64,000 nt of DNA, taken from positions 806,001 to 870,000 of the forward strand of contig NC_008816.1 in the NCBI RefSeq assembly GCF_000015645.1. The letters run 5' to 3'. Shown in pieces: positions 18,698-28,086 of the stretch (positions are counted from its first letter, which is position 1; each line of letters begins with the position of its first letter). The position numbers and the translations under genes were made by a program. Origin of the DNA: Prochlorococcus marinus str. AS9601. Lineage in GTDB: Bacteria; Cyanobacteriota; Cyanobacteriia; PCC-6307; Cyanobiaceae. Below the pieces are notes generated by a model. That model saw only the letters and a list, made by a program, of their open reading frames with translations. It did not search any database and had not been told where the DNA came from.

Positions 18698-19234
18698 TTA
18701 TATTTTTTTCTTTAGTACATTAAGTACTTCTTTGGCATGATTTATAGGTAAAACACTTATCCATCTATAAGAAATTTCACCTTTTGGAGAAATCAAAAAA
18801 GTATTTCTATCAGAAAATGGAGGAATCCACGAACCATATTTTTTGCTAATAATTCCATCAGGATCGGATAATAAAGTGTAGTTTATAGATTTTTCGCTGC
18901 AGAAACTTTCATGAGAATCTTGATTATCAGCACTAATACCGACAATTTCGGCATTATATTTTGAAAAATCTTTTTTTAATTCCGAAAAACCTTTAGCTTC
19001 AAGAGTGCAACCTGCTGTAAAGTCCTTTGGATAAAAATACATAACAAGCCACTTACCTTGAAAATCATTTAATTCCCAAATATTTTTTGATTTTATGTTT
19101 TTATTAAAACCTTCTAATTGAAAGTTTGGAGCAATATCTCCAACTTCAGGAGCAAAGTCAAAAGCGATTACTGAAGTACAATTAAATAAAAAAATAAAAG
19201 ATATAAATATACTTATAACTAAATTTCTCATCAA
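18698..19234 (-). CDS. Exported PrxQ/BCP-type peroxiredoxin
   Basis: The 178-residue protein starts with a likely signal peptide (NLVISIFISFIFLFNCTSVIA, about residues 4-24), so it should act in the thylakoid lumen or periplasm. The thioredoxin-fold core has the peroxidatic Cys76 in FTAGCTLEA. The usual nearby resolving cysteine is Lys81. Instead Cys112 lies 36 residues away, the spacing of the beta-type PrxQ seen in Xanthomonas. It reduces peroxides with thiol donors. The stop-to-start distance from rpmB is 2 bases. Confidence 0.9.
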   Translation of the reverse strand: MMRNLVISIFISFIFLFNCTSVIAFDFAPEVGDIAPNFQLEGFNKNIKSKNIWELNDFQGKWLVMYFYPKDFTAGCTLEAKGFSELKKDFSKYNAEIVGISADNQDSHESFCSEKSINYTLLSDPDGIISKKYGSWIPPFSDRNTFLISPKGEISYRWISVLPINHAKEVLNVLKKKI

Positions 19235-19236
19235 AT

Positions 19237-19473
19237 TTAGAATTTTTTTAAATCAACCCCATTAGATTTGGCAAATTTATCTAAACCTACTTTTTGTATA
19301 GACTTTAGGGCTTTGGTGCTAATTTTAATATTTACCCATTTTTTCCCTTCTTCCCACCAAAGTCTCCTTTTTTGGAGATTAACTTGTTGCAATTTTTTTG
19401 TACGAATATGTGAGTGACTCACTGCCATTCCGTTATTAGCTTTTGCACCTGTCAGTTCGCAAGCTCTTGACAT
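19237..19473 (-). CDS. rpmB: 50S ribosomal protein L28
   Basis: The 78-residue basic protein begins [20 protein letters not shown], the standard L28 start, and contains [20 protein letters not shown]. It is part of the large ribosomal subunit. It lies 39 bases downstream of htpG and directly upstream of the peroxiredoxin gene, so ribosome, chaperone and peroxide defence genes are adjacent on one strand. Confidence 0.97.
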   Translation of the reverse strand: MSRACELTGAKANNGMAVSHSHIRTKKLQQVNLQKRRLWWEEGKKWVNIKISTKALKSIQKVGLDKFAKSNGVDLKKF

Positions 19474-19512
19474 ATTAATTGAGTTATATCTTTAAAAATT
19501 CTAACACATGAC

Positions 19513-21417
19513 TCAATTTGTTGAATTTAGTAGTTCTGAAATTAATTCGGCATTATTATTTTGTAAATTAATTATCTGTTCTTGATCTAATCCACCAACG
19601 GAAAGCTTAGCCATATCGTAGACATGATTAGCAATTTTAGAGGCTAATGGATTCTCAATAGGATCTTTTTCATCAATAATTATTTTGTTGCCTGTAATTT
19701 TATTAAGACCAACAATAAGTGGATGTTCTTTGTTAATTAAGAGCACATGATATTCAGGTAAGCCAGGCATCTTTTGTTCCATGTAAGCACCCATATCATT
19801 AATTCTTCTCATTTGTTCTGGAAGCAAGATCATCGCTGGTGGAGCATCTTTACTTGAAAGTGACTGCACTTTAACTGTTACTTTCTCATTTTTAAGGGCT
19901 TTAACTATCGTATCTCTAAGATTATCTGTATTTGATTTGCCATCCTTATCTACAATTTCTTTAGATTCTTTATCTTCTAGTTCATTTATTTCTGAATCTA
20001 CTCTTTGGAATTGATAATCTTCATTTTTACTTTCCAACCATGGAAGAAATTGTGCGTCAATTAAGGGATCTGATTTAATAACTTCTTTATTATCAGATAA
20101 ACAGATATTTAATGCACTAGACTGTGCAATCAGATCTGAACAATAAATTATTTTTTTAGAATCAGTTAATTTATTTCGCTCTTTGTAATTTGCGAGAGTT
20201 GTGAAATATTTATCATTGGACTTGATCAGGGATTTATTTTCAATATCTTTAGTTACGTCTTTCTCTGAGTTTAAAATTGTTTCGAAAATTATACTGTTAT
20301 TAACTAAATCAGCAAATTTTTCATCTTCGATAGCACCAATTTTAATAAAAGCAGAGATTGAATCCCAAATTTCTGCATAAAATTCTGGAGAATTTTTTAT
20401 CAAATCCTTCAGTTTATTAGCGATTTTTTTTGAGATAAATGATGATATAGACCTTACTTTTCTATCTGTTTGTAATGCACTTCTACTAACATTTAGAGGT
20501 ATATCTGTAGAGTCAATAACTCCTCTTAAAGGTAAAAGGTATTTTGGTACTATCTCTTTAATTGAATCGCTTACGAATACTTGATTGCAAAACAGTTTTA
20601 TTTCTCCCTTTTCCCAATCAGCTCTACCTGACAACTTTGGAAAATACAAAATGCCTTGTATGTCATATGGGTAATCTGTATTTAGATGAATCCATAACAG
20701 TGGATCTCCCTGGAAAGGATAAAGGTATTTATATAACTCAATATAATCTTCATCTTTTAATTCACTAGGTTGTTTTCTCCAGGGAGGATTTTTCTTATTA
20801 ATTGTCTCTCCTTCTAATAAGACATCTATTGGCATAAAATCACAATATTTTTTTATTAGTGATTTAATTCTTTCAGGCTCGATAAACTCTTTTTCTTCTT
20901 CAAGTAGGTGAAGAATAACATCTGTACCAATTGTTTCTCTTTCAGATTCCTCTAACGTGAAATTTGGCGATCCATCACAAGACCATTTGAAAGCTTTTGA
21001 TTCCCCAATTGCCGACTTAGTTAATATATCAACTCTATCTGCCACCATGAAACTTGAATAAAAACCTAGTCCAAAATGACCTATGAATTCATCATTATCT
21101 TTTTTGTATTTTGTTAGGAATTCTTCAGCACTAGAAAATGCAACTTGATTTATGTACTTCTTAATTTCTTCATCATTCATTCCAATTCCATTATCGGAAA
21201 TTGTTAACGTACTTTTTTCACGGTTAATTGTTATTTTTACTTGAGCCTCCTCAGTATTCTCGCAATCACCAGCCATAGAGGCCATTCTCCTTTTACTAAT
21301 TGCGTCAACACCATTACTAACAAGTTCTCTTAAAAAGATTTCATGGTCAGAATATACTGCCTTCTTGATAATTGGGAAAATATTTTCGGTATTAATACGA
21401 ATTTCGCCTTTTTCCAT
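19513..21417 (-). CDS. htpG: Chaperone HtpG (bacterial Hsp90)
   Basis: The 634 residues match HtpG. The N-terminal GHKL ATPase shows RELVSNGVDAI (residues 30-40), DNGIGMNDEEI and GHFGLGFYSSFMVAD. The middle domain has the catalytic arginine region LNVSRSALQ, and a C-terminal dimerisation domain follows. HtpG refolds client proteins and in cyanobacteria assists tetrapyrrole and phycobilisome proteins; which clients apply here is unknown. A near-palindrome and a hairpin lie in its upstream region (21418-21535). Confidence 0.97.
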   Translation of the reverse strand: MEKGEIRINTENIFPIIKKAVYSDHEIFLRELVSNGVDAISKRRMASMAGDCENTEEAQVKITINREKSTLTISDNGIGMNDEEIKKYINQVAFSSAEEFLTKYKKDNDEFIGHFGLGFYSSFMVADRVDILTKSAIGESKAFKWSCDGSPNFTLEESERETIGTDVILHLLEEEKEFIEPERIKSLIKKYCDFMPIDVLLEGETINKKNPPWRKQPSELKDEDYIELYKYLYPFQGDPLLWIHLNTDYPYDIQGILYFPKLSGRADWEKGEIKLFCNQVFVSDSIKEIVPKYLLPLRGVIDSTDIPLNVSRSALQTDRKVRSISSFISKKIANKLKDLIKNSPEFYAEIWDSISAFIKIGAIEDEKFADLVNNSIIFETILNSEKDVTKDIENKSLIKSNDKYFTTLANYKERNKLTDSKKIIYCSDLIAQSSALNICLSDNKEVIKSDPLIDAQFLPWLESKNEDYQFQRVDSEINELEDKESKEIVDKDGKSNTDNLRDTIVKALKNEKVTVKVQSLSSKDAPPAMILLPEQMRRINDMGAYMEQKMPGLPEYHVLLINKEHPLIVGLNKITGNKIIIDEKDPIENPLASKIANHVYDMAKLSVGGLDQEQIINLQNNNAELISELLNSTN

Positions 21418-21454
21418 TTAAAAAAAATCAAACATATTAAATAATATTTCTTAA

Positions 21455-21473
21455 AAACTTGTTAATCAAGTTT
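21455..21473 (-). terminator. Possible terminator after hisZ
   Basis: AAACTTG (21455-21461) and CAAGTTT (21467-21473) form a 7-bp stem with a 5-base loop, followed by a short T run when read leftward. It sits between hisZ and htpG and would separate the two. The stem is short, so this is tentative. Confidence 0.4.
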
Positions 21474-21482
21474 AATTAGGAG

Positions 21483-21498
21483 TATTGTCCGAACAATA
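21483..21498. promoter_or_regulatory. Near-palindrome upstream of htpG
   Basis: TATTGTCCGAACAATA is a 16-base inverted repeat with one mismatched pair, arms TATTGT and ACAATA. It lies 66-81 bases before the htpG start and is more GC-rich at its centre than its surroundings. It could be an operator for a dimeric regulator. It does not match the CIRCE element. Confidence 0.35.
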
Positions 21499-21535
21499 TT
21501 TGAATTTTAAAACTTAAATAAACTTTTAAAAGGTT

Positions 21536-22687
21536 TTATTTAACCCACAAAATCTCACTACAATTGTTTTCTTTCATAATTTGATTGGCTTTAGCCAAGT
21601 CATCACATGGATTTAAATGTAAGACGGCAATGTTTCCTCTTTTTTGTTGTTCTTTTTGTTCATTCATACCTTTTTCTAACAAATACGAATCTTTAAACAT
21701 CAATAAAATTCTTTTTTTATCTGTCTTTTCTTCCTTAATTAAATTTCTTAAAATGTCTACTGAAATTGTAAATCCAATCCCATTAAATATTTTCTCATTA
21801 GGACTAAATGATCTTACTAACTCATCATATCTTCCGCCTTTTGCGATTACGCTTTTATTTTTACCATTATCCCCTATTAATTGAAAAACTATTCCTTCAT
21901 ATAAATTCAAGTGAGGTTGAAAAGTGGGATCAAGTTGTAATTTAACACCATATTTATTTGATATTTTTGATAATGTTTCAAATAAAAAATTTAAGTCATC
22001 TAATGTTTTACTAGTACCATATATAGTTTTTAATTTTTTTAAAATTGCAATTGGCTCTCCTCGTGTGAATAAAAGATCTTTAAGAATATATTTATCATCT
22101 TCATCTATTCCTAATTTAGATAAATTATCTTGATCAAAATTAACCAGACTTTTCTTAATTTCTTCAAAATTATTATTCTTATATTTGTTCAGTATCAAGT
22201 CCATTATTTTTGTGGTACTTACTAGTAGAAATAAATTACAACCGTCCTTCAAATTAATATTATCGATTGAATCAAACAAAATATTAATAACTTCAATTTC
22301 TGGGTATTTTGTATCATATCCAATTAATTCAATTCCACTCTGCAATTTTTCTTGTAACTTAAATGAATTTTTATTATTTTGTTTTTTATCAAAAACCATT
22401 CCATTAGTGAATAATCTTATAGGTCTTTTCTTATTTATTAATCTTGTAGATGATAATTTAACAATTGATGTTGTCATTTCTGGCCTAAGACATAATGAAT
22501 TATTACTTACTATTCCTACAACCTGATTTTCGTCAATAACGCCACGGCCTTTTATGGTCTGTAAAGTATTTATAAATGATGGTGAAACCTCTTCATATCC
22601 CCAAAGTTTATAAATACTATTTAAATTATTTATGATGTTTGAATTATTTTTTACATCGACTAATTTAATTTCTTTTATATCTGACAT
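21536..22687 (-). CDS. hisZ: ATP phosphoribosyltransferase regulatory subunit
   Basis: The 383-residue protein has the class II aminoacyl-tRNA-synthetase-like fold of HisZ. It shows SLCLRPEMTTSIVKL, IRLFTNGMVFD (motif 2 region) and KGGRYDELVRSFSP (motif 3 region). It lacks the C-terminal anticodon domain of a true HisS. HisZ pairs with the short form of HisG in the first step of histidine synthesis. Some class II residues are degenerate, which also argues against a synthetase. It lies 18 bases after the inositol monophosphatase gene. Confidence 0.85.
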   Translation of the reverse strand: MSDIKEIKLVDVKNNSNIINNLNSIYKLWGYEEVSPSFINTLQTIKGRGVIDENQVVGIVSNNSLCLRPEMTTSIVKLSSTRLINKKRPIRLFTNGMVFDKKQNNKNSFKLQEKLQSGIELIGYDTKYPEIEVINILFDSIDNINLKDGCNLFLLVSTTKIMDLILNKYKNNNFEEIKKSLVNFDQDNLSKLGIDEDDKYILKDLLFTRGEPIAILKKLKTIYGTSKTLDDLNFLFETLSKISNKYGVKLQLDPTFQPHLNLYEGIVFQLIGDNGKNKSVIAKGGRYDELVRSFSPNEKIFNGIGFTISVDILRNLIKEEKTDKKRILLMFKDSYLLEKGMNEQKEQQKRGNIAVLHLNPCDDLAKANQIMKENNCSEILWVK

Positions 22688-22705
22688 TTGAATATTTAAC
22701 TAATT

Positions 22706-23554
22706 TTAGGTATACAGATTTTTTTTAAATGGAGAAACTTTATCTAGTTCATTTTTTAATTCATTCTCAAGGCAGGGAGAACAAGCTAAAATTCTTCCTG
22801 AACTTAAATTAAATTCGCCTGATGGATAATCAGAAATAATACCACCAGCCTCTTTAACAATAATAGCACCGGCCGCTAGGTCCCATACTTCCAATCCTCT
22901 TTCCCAATATCCATCTACCTTACCTGCCGCAACAAATGCTAGATCAACAGCTGCTGCACCTCCTCTTCTAACGCCTCTAGTTTTATGTGTTAAATAACAA
23001 AATTCAGCATAATTATTATCCTCTGTCTCAAATCTGTCATAAGAGAAACCAGTTACAAGAAGACTATCAGATAGATTAGAAGGATTCGATACTTTAAGTT
23101 CACTATCATTGCAGAATGATCCTAAACCTAAACAGGCAGAATATAGTTCATTTAAATAAGGTACTGATATAGCGCCTATTATTGGCTTATTTTTATACAC
23201 AAGACCAATAGAAGTCCCAAAAAAAGGATATCCATGGGAATAATTTGTTGTACCGTCTAATGGGTCTATACACCACGTTAAATCGCTAGATTTGGTTAAT
23301 TTACCCGATTCCTCTGCATTTATAGATATGTTTGGTGTCTTTTCTAATAAATATTCTTTTATTTTATTTTCAACTTCCAAATCTACATTGGTAACTAGAT
23401 CACCCTTCCTACCCTTTGATGATATTTTCTGAATTTTATTGTAATTAACTTTTAAAATTTCATTACCAATTTGAGCGGAATTCTTGGCTATTTCATATAA
23501 ATTAGATAAGTTTACTTGATTTGCAAGTTCCTCTATTTCACTTAATTCAAACAT
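22706..23554 (-). CDS. Inositol monophosphatase family phosphatase (SuhB-like)
   Basis: The 282 residues contain the metal-binding motifs NAEESG, WCIDPLDGTTNYSHG and WDLAAGAIIVKEAGG, which define the lithium-sensitive inositol monophosphatase family. The substrate may be inositol phosphate or another sugar phosphate such as histidinol phosphate. The neighbour hisZ makes the last option worth considering, though it is only inference. It starts 5 bases after the ferredoxin stop codon. Confidence 0.9.
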   Translation of the reverse strand: MFELSEIEELANQVNLSNLYEIAKNSAQIGNEILKVNYNKIQKISSKGRKGDLVTNVDLEVENKIKEYLLEKTPNISINAEESGKLTKSSDLTWCIDPLDGTTNYSHGYPFFGTSIGLVYKNKPIIGAISVPYLNELYSACLGLGSFCNDSELKVSNPSNLSDSLLVTGFSYDRFETEDNNYAEFCYLTHKTRGVRRGGAAAVDLAFVAAGKVDGYWERGLEVWDLAAGAIIVKEAGGIISDYPSGEFNLSSGRILACSPCLENELKNELDKVSPFKKNLYT

Positions 23555-23559
23555 GATAG

Positions 23560-23934
23560 TTAATCCTCCTCAAATTCCCAAGGTGGCGCAACTCTTGTAT
23601 TTCCCCTGCCAAAATATTGTCCAAATTGTAAATCGTAAACTTCATCTTCATATGTAGTTTCTACCTCAAGATCTGAAGTTGCTTTAGCTACACAAAGAAG
23701 TGCATAACCTTTGTCTTTTAATGCCTGAGATACACCCATTGCTTCAGGTTGATGTAAAGTACCAGATTTAATTTTAACTGCACAACTTGTACAGCAACCA
23801 TTTCTACATGAAAATGCAAGTTTGAAACCTTTCTTTTCAAATTCCTTAAGTATATATTCGTCACTATTAACCTGCTCTTGGTAGACCTTTCCGGTTTCTT
23901 TATTTTTAATCGTGACTGTGAAAGTCTTTTTCAA
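23560..23934 (-). CDS. Plant-type 2Fe-2S ferredoxin with C-terminal extension
   Basis: The 124-residue protein has the cluster motif CRNGCCTSC (four cysteines, three of them as C-x4-C-x2-C) and the fourth ligand about 30 residues on in LLCVAKA. After the ~95-residue core an acidic/aromatic tail ends in RVAPPWEFEED. This longer form resembles cyanobacterial PetF-like paralogues rather than the main photosynthetic ferredoxin. It carries electrons; partners are unknown. It is first in the leftward unit with suhB-like and hisZ genes. Confidence 0.92.
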   Translation of the reverse strand: MKKTFTVTIKNKETGKVYQEQVNSDEYILKEFEKKGFKLAFSCRNGCCTSCAVKIKSGTLHQPEAMGVSQALKDKGYALLCVAKATSDLEVETTYEDEVYDLQFGQYFGRGNTRVAPPWEFEED

Positions 23935-23983
23935 ATAACTTTCCTCTAAAATGGGATGATCAAGGGTTAAAATAGTTATCTTG

Positions 23984-24070
23984 GGAGAGGTGGCCGAGTG
24001 GTTGAAGGCGCAGCACTGGAAATGCTGTATAGGGGCAACTTTATCGAGGGTTCGAATCCCTCTCTCTCCG
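23984..24070 (+). tRNA. trnS: tRNA-Ser (anticodon GGA)
   Basis: The 87-base sequence folds as a class II tRNA. The acceptor strand GGAGAGG pairs with TCTCTCC and is followed by discriminator G. The anticodon stem CAGCA/TGCTG encloses loop CTGGAAA with anticodon GGA. A long variable arm and the T-loop GGTTCGAATCC follow, as expected for serine. The 3' CCA is not encoded. It reads UCC and UCU codons. It stands alone between ferredoxin and dnaK. Confidence 0.96.
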
Positions 24071-24283
24071 TTTTATATTAGTTTATTTTGGTTAACTACA
24101 TCAACACATTTGTCATTAAAGAATCTTTTAAAATAGATAGTAATCTTTTTGATAAGTTATAAATAATCTTATTTATTTAAATTAAGTTGAAAATATTTGA
24201 TTTTTACTATTATATGTAGATATCTAAGATAAAAATTAATTAAATTATTAGTAAATTTTGCTTTAATTTAGCAATCTAAAATC
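24071..24283. other. Intergenic region upstream of dnaK
   Basis: This 213-base AT-rich gap has no open reading frame of note. It should contain the dnaK promoter and leader. I looked for a CIRCE operator (TTAGCACTC repeat) and did not find one. No long inverted repeat stands out. Confidence 0.4.
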
Positions 24284-26281
24284 ATGGGGCAAATAGTTGG
24301 AATTGATTTAGGAACTACTAACTCTGTAGTCGGAGTTATAGAAGCTGGTCGTCCAATTGTTATTGCAAATTCTGAGGGATCTAGAACTACACCTTCAATT
24401 GTTGGATTTACAAAAGAAAAGGAAATAGTAATAGGAGACCAGGCGAGAAGACAACTTGTTCTAAATCCCAAGAATACCTTTTATAACCTAAAAAGATTTA
24501 TTGGTAGTGACTGGGATGAATTAGATGAGAATAGTATTTCTGTTCCTTATAACGTAAAGGCTAATAACAATGGAAGCGTTAGGGTTCTTAGTCCAAATAC
24601 AGAAAGAGAGTATGCACCAGAAGAATTAGTGAGCTCATTGATTAGAAAATTAATTAATGATGCTGAAACTTATCTTGGAGATACTGTTGATTCTGCTGTT
24701 ATTACTGTCCCTGCTTACTTTAATGAATCTCAAAGGCAAGCTACAAAGGATTCTGCAATATTAGCTGGTATTAAAGTAGATAGAATTCTAAATGAACCTA
24801 CTGCTGCTGCTCTAGCTTATGGTTTTGAAAAAAGTTCTTCTAATAATGTTTTGGTTTTTGATTTAGGAGGAGGAACATTTGATGTTTCATTATTAAAAAT
24901 TTCTAATGGTGTATTTGATGTGAAAGCAACTTGTGGTGATACACAGCTAGGTGGAAATAATTTTGATTCAAAAATAGTTGATTGGCTAGCAGAAAAATTT
25001 CTTGCTAAAAATGATATTGACCTAAGAAGGGATAGACAAGCTTTACAGAGATTAACTGAGGCCGCTGAAAAAGCTAAATGTGAATTGTCAGGATTACAAA
25101 AAACAAAAATATCTTTACCATTTATCACAACAAGTAAAGAAGGGCCGTTACATATTGAAGAAACCTTAGATAGAAAAATATTTGAATCATTATCACAAGA
25201 TTTACTAGATAGATTATTAGAGCCTGTGCAAATAGCCTTAGATGATTCTGGGTGGAGCGCTGAAGATATTGATGAGGTAGTTCTTGTGGGAGGCAGCACA
25301 AGAATTCCAATGGTTCAACAATTGGTGAAGACCCTTGTTCCAAATGATCCTTGTCAATCAGTTAATCCTGACGAAGTTGTAGCAGTTGGAGCTGCGATAC
25401 AATCTGGAATTATTAGTGGTGATTTACAAGATTTACTACTAAATGACGTTACTCCCTTATCTTTAGGCTTAGAAACTATTGGTGGTCTTATGAAAGTGCT
25501 CATCCCTCGTAATACGCCAATACCAGTAAGACAATCTGATGTTTTTAGTACTTCTGAAGCTAATCAATCATCAGTCGTTGTTCAAGTACGGCAAGGAGAA
25601 AGGCCTTTAGCCTCTGAAAATAAATCCCTTGGTAAATTTAGACTATCAGGAATACCTCCAGCTCCAAGAGGGATACCTCAAGTCCAGGTGGCATTTGATA
25701 TTGATGCTAACGGTCTTTTAGAAGTAAGTGCTACTGATAGGACAACCGGAAGAAAGCAAACAGTTACAATCTCTGGAGGTTCTAATTTAAATGAACAAGA
25801 AATAAATTCGATAATTGAAGAAGCTAAAGCAAAAGCAAATGAAGATAGAAAGACAAGAGCTGTTATTGATAGAAAAAATAGTGCTTTAACTCTGATTGCG
25901 CAAGCTGAGAGAAGACTTAGAGATGCCTCATTAGAATTTGGCCCTTATGGGGCCGAAAGGCAACAACGAGCTGTTGAATTGGCTATTCAAGATGTTGAAG
26001 AGTATATAGATTACGATGATCCTCAAGAATTAGAAATATCAGTAAGTGCTCTACAAGAAGCATTATTCGGATTAAATAGAAAATTTGCTGCTGAAAAGAA
26101 AACTGATAATAATCCCTTACAGGGTATTAAAAATACATTTGGATCATTAAAGGATGAACTCTTTTCTGATGATTATTGGGATGATGACCCTTGGGATAAT
26201 CAAATGAATAGAAATTATAAAAATTCGAGGTATGGTAATTCTAGGGACGATGATCCATGGGACAATGACTACTTCCTCTAA
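24284..26281 (+). CDS. dnaK: Hsp70 chaperone DnaK
   Basis: The 665-residue protein starts [21 protein letters not shown] and has the ATPase signatures [14 protein letters not shown] and [17 protein letters not shown] substrate domain and an unusual Asp/Trp-rich C-terminal tail follow. The tail holds the motif DDDPWDN twice (near 630-655) and ends NDYFL, not the EEVD-like or VVDAEF tail of main DnaK. It is probably one of several cyanobacterial DnaK paralogues. It overlaps the next gene, a dnaJ, by 17 bases. Confidence 0.95.
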   Translation: MGQIVGIDLGTTNSVVGVIEAGRPIVIANSEGSRTTPSIVGFTKEKEIVIGDQARRQLVLNPKNTFYNLKRFIGSDWDELDENSISVPYNVKANNNGSVRVLSPNTEREYAPEELVSSLIRKLINDAETYLGDTVDSAVITVPAYFNESQRQATKDSAILAGIKVDRILNEPTAAALAYGFEKSSSNNVLVFDLGGGTFDVSLLKISNGVFDVKATCGDTQLGGNNFDSKIVDWLAEKFLAKNDIDLRRDRQALQRLTEAAEKAKCELSGLQKTKISLPFITTSKEGPLHIEETLDRKIFESLSQDLLDRLLEPVQIALDDSGWSAEDIDEVVLVGGSTRIPMVQQLVKTLVPNDPCQSVNPDEVVAVGAAIQSGIISGDLQDLLLNDVTPLSLGLETIGGLMKVLIPRNTPIPVRQSDVFSTSEANQSSVVVQVRQGERPLASENKSLGKFRLSGIPPAPRGIPQVQVAFDIDANGLLEVSATDRTTGRKQTVTISGGSNLNEQEINSIIEEAKAKANEDRKTRAVIDRKNSALTLIAQAERRLRDASLEFGPYGAERQQRAVELAIQDVEEYIDYDDPQELEISVSALQEALFGLNRKFAAEKKTDNNPLQGIKNTFGSLKDELFSDDYWDDDPWDNQMNRNYKNSRYGNSRDDDPWDNDYFL

Positions 26282-27191
26282 AAAAGACTATTTGTCGATT
26301 TTGGGTTTACCCCCTGATTTCGATGATAAAGAACTCAAAAAGGCCTTTCGAAGAGAAGCGAGAAAATGGCATCCAGATTTAAATAAAAATGATATTAATG
26401 CGGAAGAAAGATTTAAATTAATTAACGAAGCATACGAATATCTTCGTGATCCTAATGTAAAAAAAAATAATGGGGATGAAAATGTCCATGGTGATAACGA
26501 AAATAATAATTTCAAGACTGGGTTTCCTGATTTTGATGATTATCTTGATTCATTATTTGGATATGAATATTCACCAAAGAATTCCGATGATTATGAAAAC
26601 GAAACATATGAGGATGATTCGACAAATACAAATAATGATGAATTTAATCATTATGAATACCCTACAACCTCTCCAGAAGAGCCGCCACCAGTTAAACTCC
26701 ACCAAGATATTGAAACAGTTATAGAATTAACTCCTGATGAGGCCTTAAATGGAGCTTCAATTTTAATTGAGCTTGAAGATGAAACTGTAGTAGAAGTTGA
26801 TACACCTCCATTCGCTGGAGATGGATGGCGATTAAGACTTGAAAATATTGCAAGAGGAGGTAAAGATCATTATCTACAGTTAAAAGTTCAAACGGAAAGT
26901 GGTCTAAGAATTGATGGTTTAAGAGTTCTGTATAAATTAGAGTTATTTCCTCATGATGCTCTTCTTGGTTGTGCAGTAGAGGTTCCTACCCTTGATGGAA
27001 ATGTCACACTTCAAGTACCACCCAAATCATCCACGGGAAGAATGTTACGTATGAAAGGGAGGGGCTTAGCTTTCGAAGATAATGTAGGTGATCAATATGT
27101 TGAAATCCTGGTAGTGATACCTGCTGATATTAATGATGAAGAAATTGCTTTATATACAAGATTACAAGAATTATCACTTTCTGATTCTTAA
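26265..27191 (+). CDS. dnaJ: DnaJ-class co-chaperone without zinc fingers
   Basis: From ATG 26265 (MTTSSKKDY) the protein has 308 residues. An N-terminal J domain with the HPD triad in WHPDLNKND comes first, then an acidic Asp/Asn/Tyr-rich linker (about 70-140), then the C-terminal substrate domains with GDGWRLRLENIARGGKDH and GRMLRMKGRGLAF. The cysteine-rich zinc domain is missing, so this is type II (CbpA-like). The overlap with dnaK indicates coupled expression, and DnaK is the obvious partner. A longer frame from 26232 adds a non-conserved leader. Confidence 0.92.
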   Translation: MTTSSKKDYLSILGLPPDFDDKELKKAFRREARKWHPDLNKNDINAEERFKLINEAYEYLRDPNVKKNNGDENVHGDNENNNFKTGFPDFDDYLDSLFGYEYSPKNSDDYENETYEDDSTNTNNDEFNHYEYPTTSPEEPPPVKLHQDIETVIELTPDEALNGASILIELEDETVVEVDTPPFAGDGWRLRLENIARGGKDHYLQLKVQTESGLRIDGLRVLYKLELFPHDALLGCAVEVPTLDGNVTLQVPPKSSTGRMLRMKGRGLAFEDNVGDQYVEILVVIPADINDEEIALYTRLQELSLSDS

Positions 27192-27224
27192 TCAAATATT
27201 ATATAAATAGTAAAATCGATACTT

Positions 27225-27608
27225 ATGAACGTATTTGTTCTTTTATATAATTCAGGAACAGATAAGGAAGGAATTCATTCAATCGAACTTAAAGGAAGGA
27301 CCATCGTTCTTATGTTTGAAGATAAGGATGATGCAACAAGATATTGTGGTCTTCTAGAAGCTCAAGATTTTCCTTTGCCAACGGTTGAGATGATTAATAT
27401 AGAGGAAATAAAAGATTTCTGTATTAAATTAGATTATGAATGCAAACTAGTAGAAAAAAATTTTGTACCTAAAACCGCTGAAGATAGGTTATTAATTTCA
27501 CCACCCCATAAAAACCTAGAAGTTGAAAATTGGGAGGAAGAGAAAAACAGTAATAAAGATAGCATTGATATAAACACTATTAAGGAAAACCTTGAAAAGT
27601 TGCTTTAG
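27225..27608 (+). CDS. DUF3110 protein
   Basis: The 127-residue soluble protein has MNVFVLLYNSGTDKEGIHS at the start and VLMFEDKDDATRYCGLLEAQDFP in the middle, which I recognise as DUF3110 of cyanobacteria and plastids. The last 30 residues are a charged, likely disordered tail. Function unknown. It lies 33 bases after dnaJ and 37 before the cyclophilin on the same strand. The whole dnaK-dnaJ-DUF3110-cyclophilin run may be a protein-folding transcript. Confidence 0.85.
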   Translation: MNVFVLLYNSGTDKEGIHSIELKGRTIVLMFEDKDDATRYCGLLEAQDFPLPTVEMINIEEIKDFCIKLDYECKLVEKNFVPKTAEDRLLISPPHKNLEVENWEEEKNSNKDSIDINTIKENLEKLL

Positions 27609-27645
27609 CTACTAAAATATTTATTAATTACTAAACAAATAAAAC

Positions 27646-28083
27646 ATGACAGCTGCATTATTTGAAACAGAAGTTGGGAACATTAATATTGAATTTTTCT
27701 CTGACGATGCACCTAATACAGTTAAAAACTTCACGAGCCTAATTAGTGATGGTTTTTATGATGGTCTAGCATTTCACAGAGTTATTCCTGGATTTATGGC
27801 TCAGGGTGGATGTCCAAATACTCGTAATGGAGCATCAGGTATGCCTGGAACTGGTGGGCCTGGATATAATATAAAATGTGAAATTAATTCCAATAAACAT
27901 CTAAAAGGCTCACTTTCTATGGCTCATGCAGGAAAGGATACAGGTGGAAGTCAGTTTTTCATAGTTTATGAACCACAACCCCATCTCGATGGAGTTCATA
28001 CAGTTTTTGGTAAGACTGATGATATGGATGTAGTGCTAAAGCTTACTAATGGGTCAAAAATTTTAAAGGCAACTTTAAAATAG
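27646..28083 (+). CDS. Cyclophilin-type peptidyl-prolyl isomerase
   Basis: The 145-residue single-domain cyclophilin contains [15 protein letters not shown] with the catalytic arginine, GGSQFFIV, and [11 protein letters not shown]. It has no signal peptide, so it should be cytoplasmic. It catalyses cis-trans isomerisation of proline bonds and so fits the chaperone genes upstream. It converges on ribBA with only 3 bases between the stops. Confidence 0.95.
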   Translation: MTAALFETEVGNINIEFFSDDAPNTVKNFTSLISDGFYDGLAFHRVIPGFMAQGGCPNTRNGASGMPGTGGPGYNIKCEINSNKHLKGSLSMAHAGKDTGGSQFFIVYEPQPHLDGVHTVFGKTDDMDVVLKLTNGSKILKATLK

Positions 28084-28086
28084 TTT

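Noticed and set aside
22185-22526. 113-codon frame opposite hisZ
   Set aside because: It is antisense to a recognisable gene, and its content is low-complexity hydrophobic.
23984-24283. tRNA-Ser as an integration site
   Set aside because: No integrase, partial tRNA copy or foreign gene lies beside it; dnaK follows directly.
24817-25299. 160-codon frame opposite dnaK
   Set aside because: It lies wholly antisense to the conserved DnaK core and has no family likeness; it follows from codon bias on the other strand.
26470-26724. 84-codon frame inside dnaJ
   Set aside because: It is an overlapping shadow of the dnaJ acidic linker with Met/Ile-rich low-complexity content.
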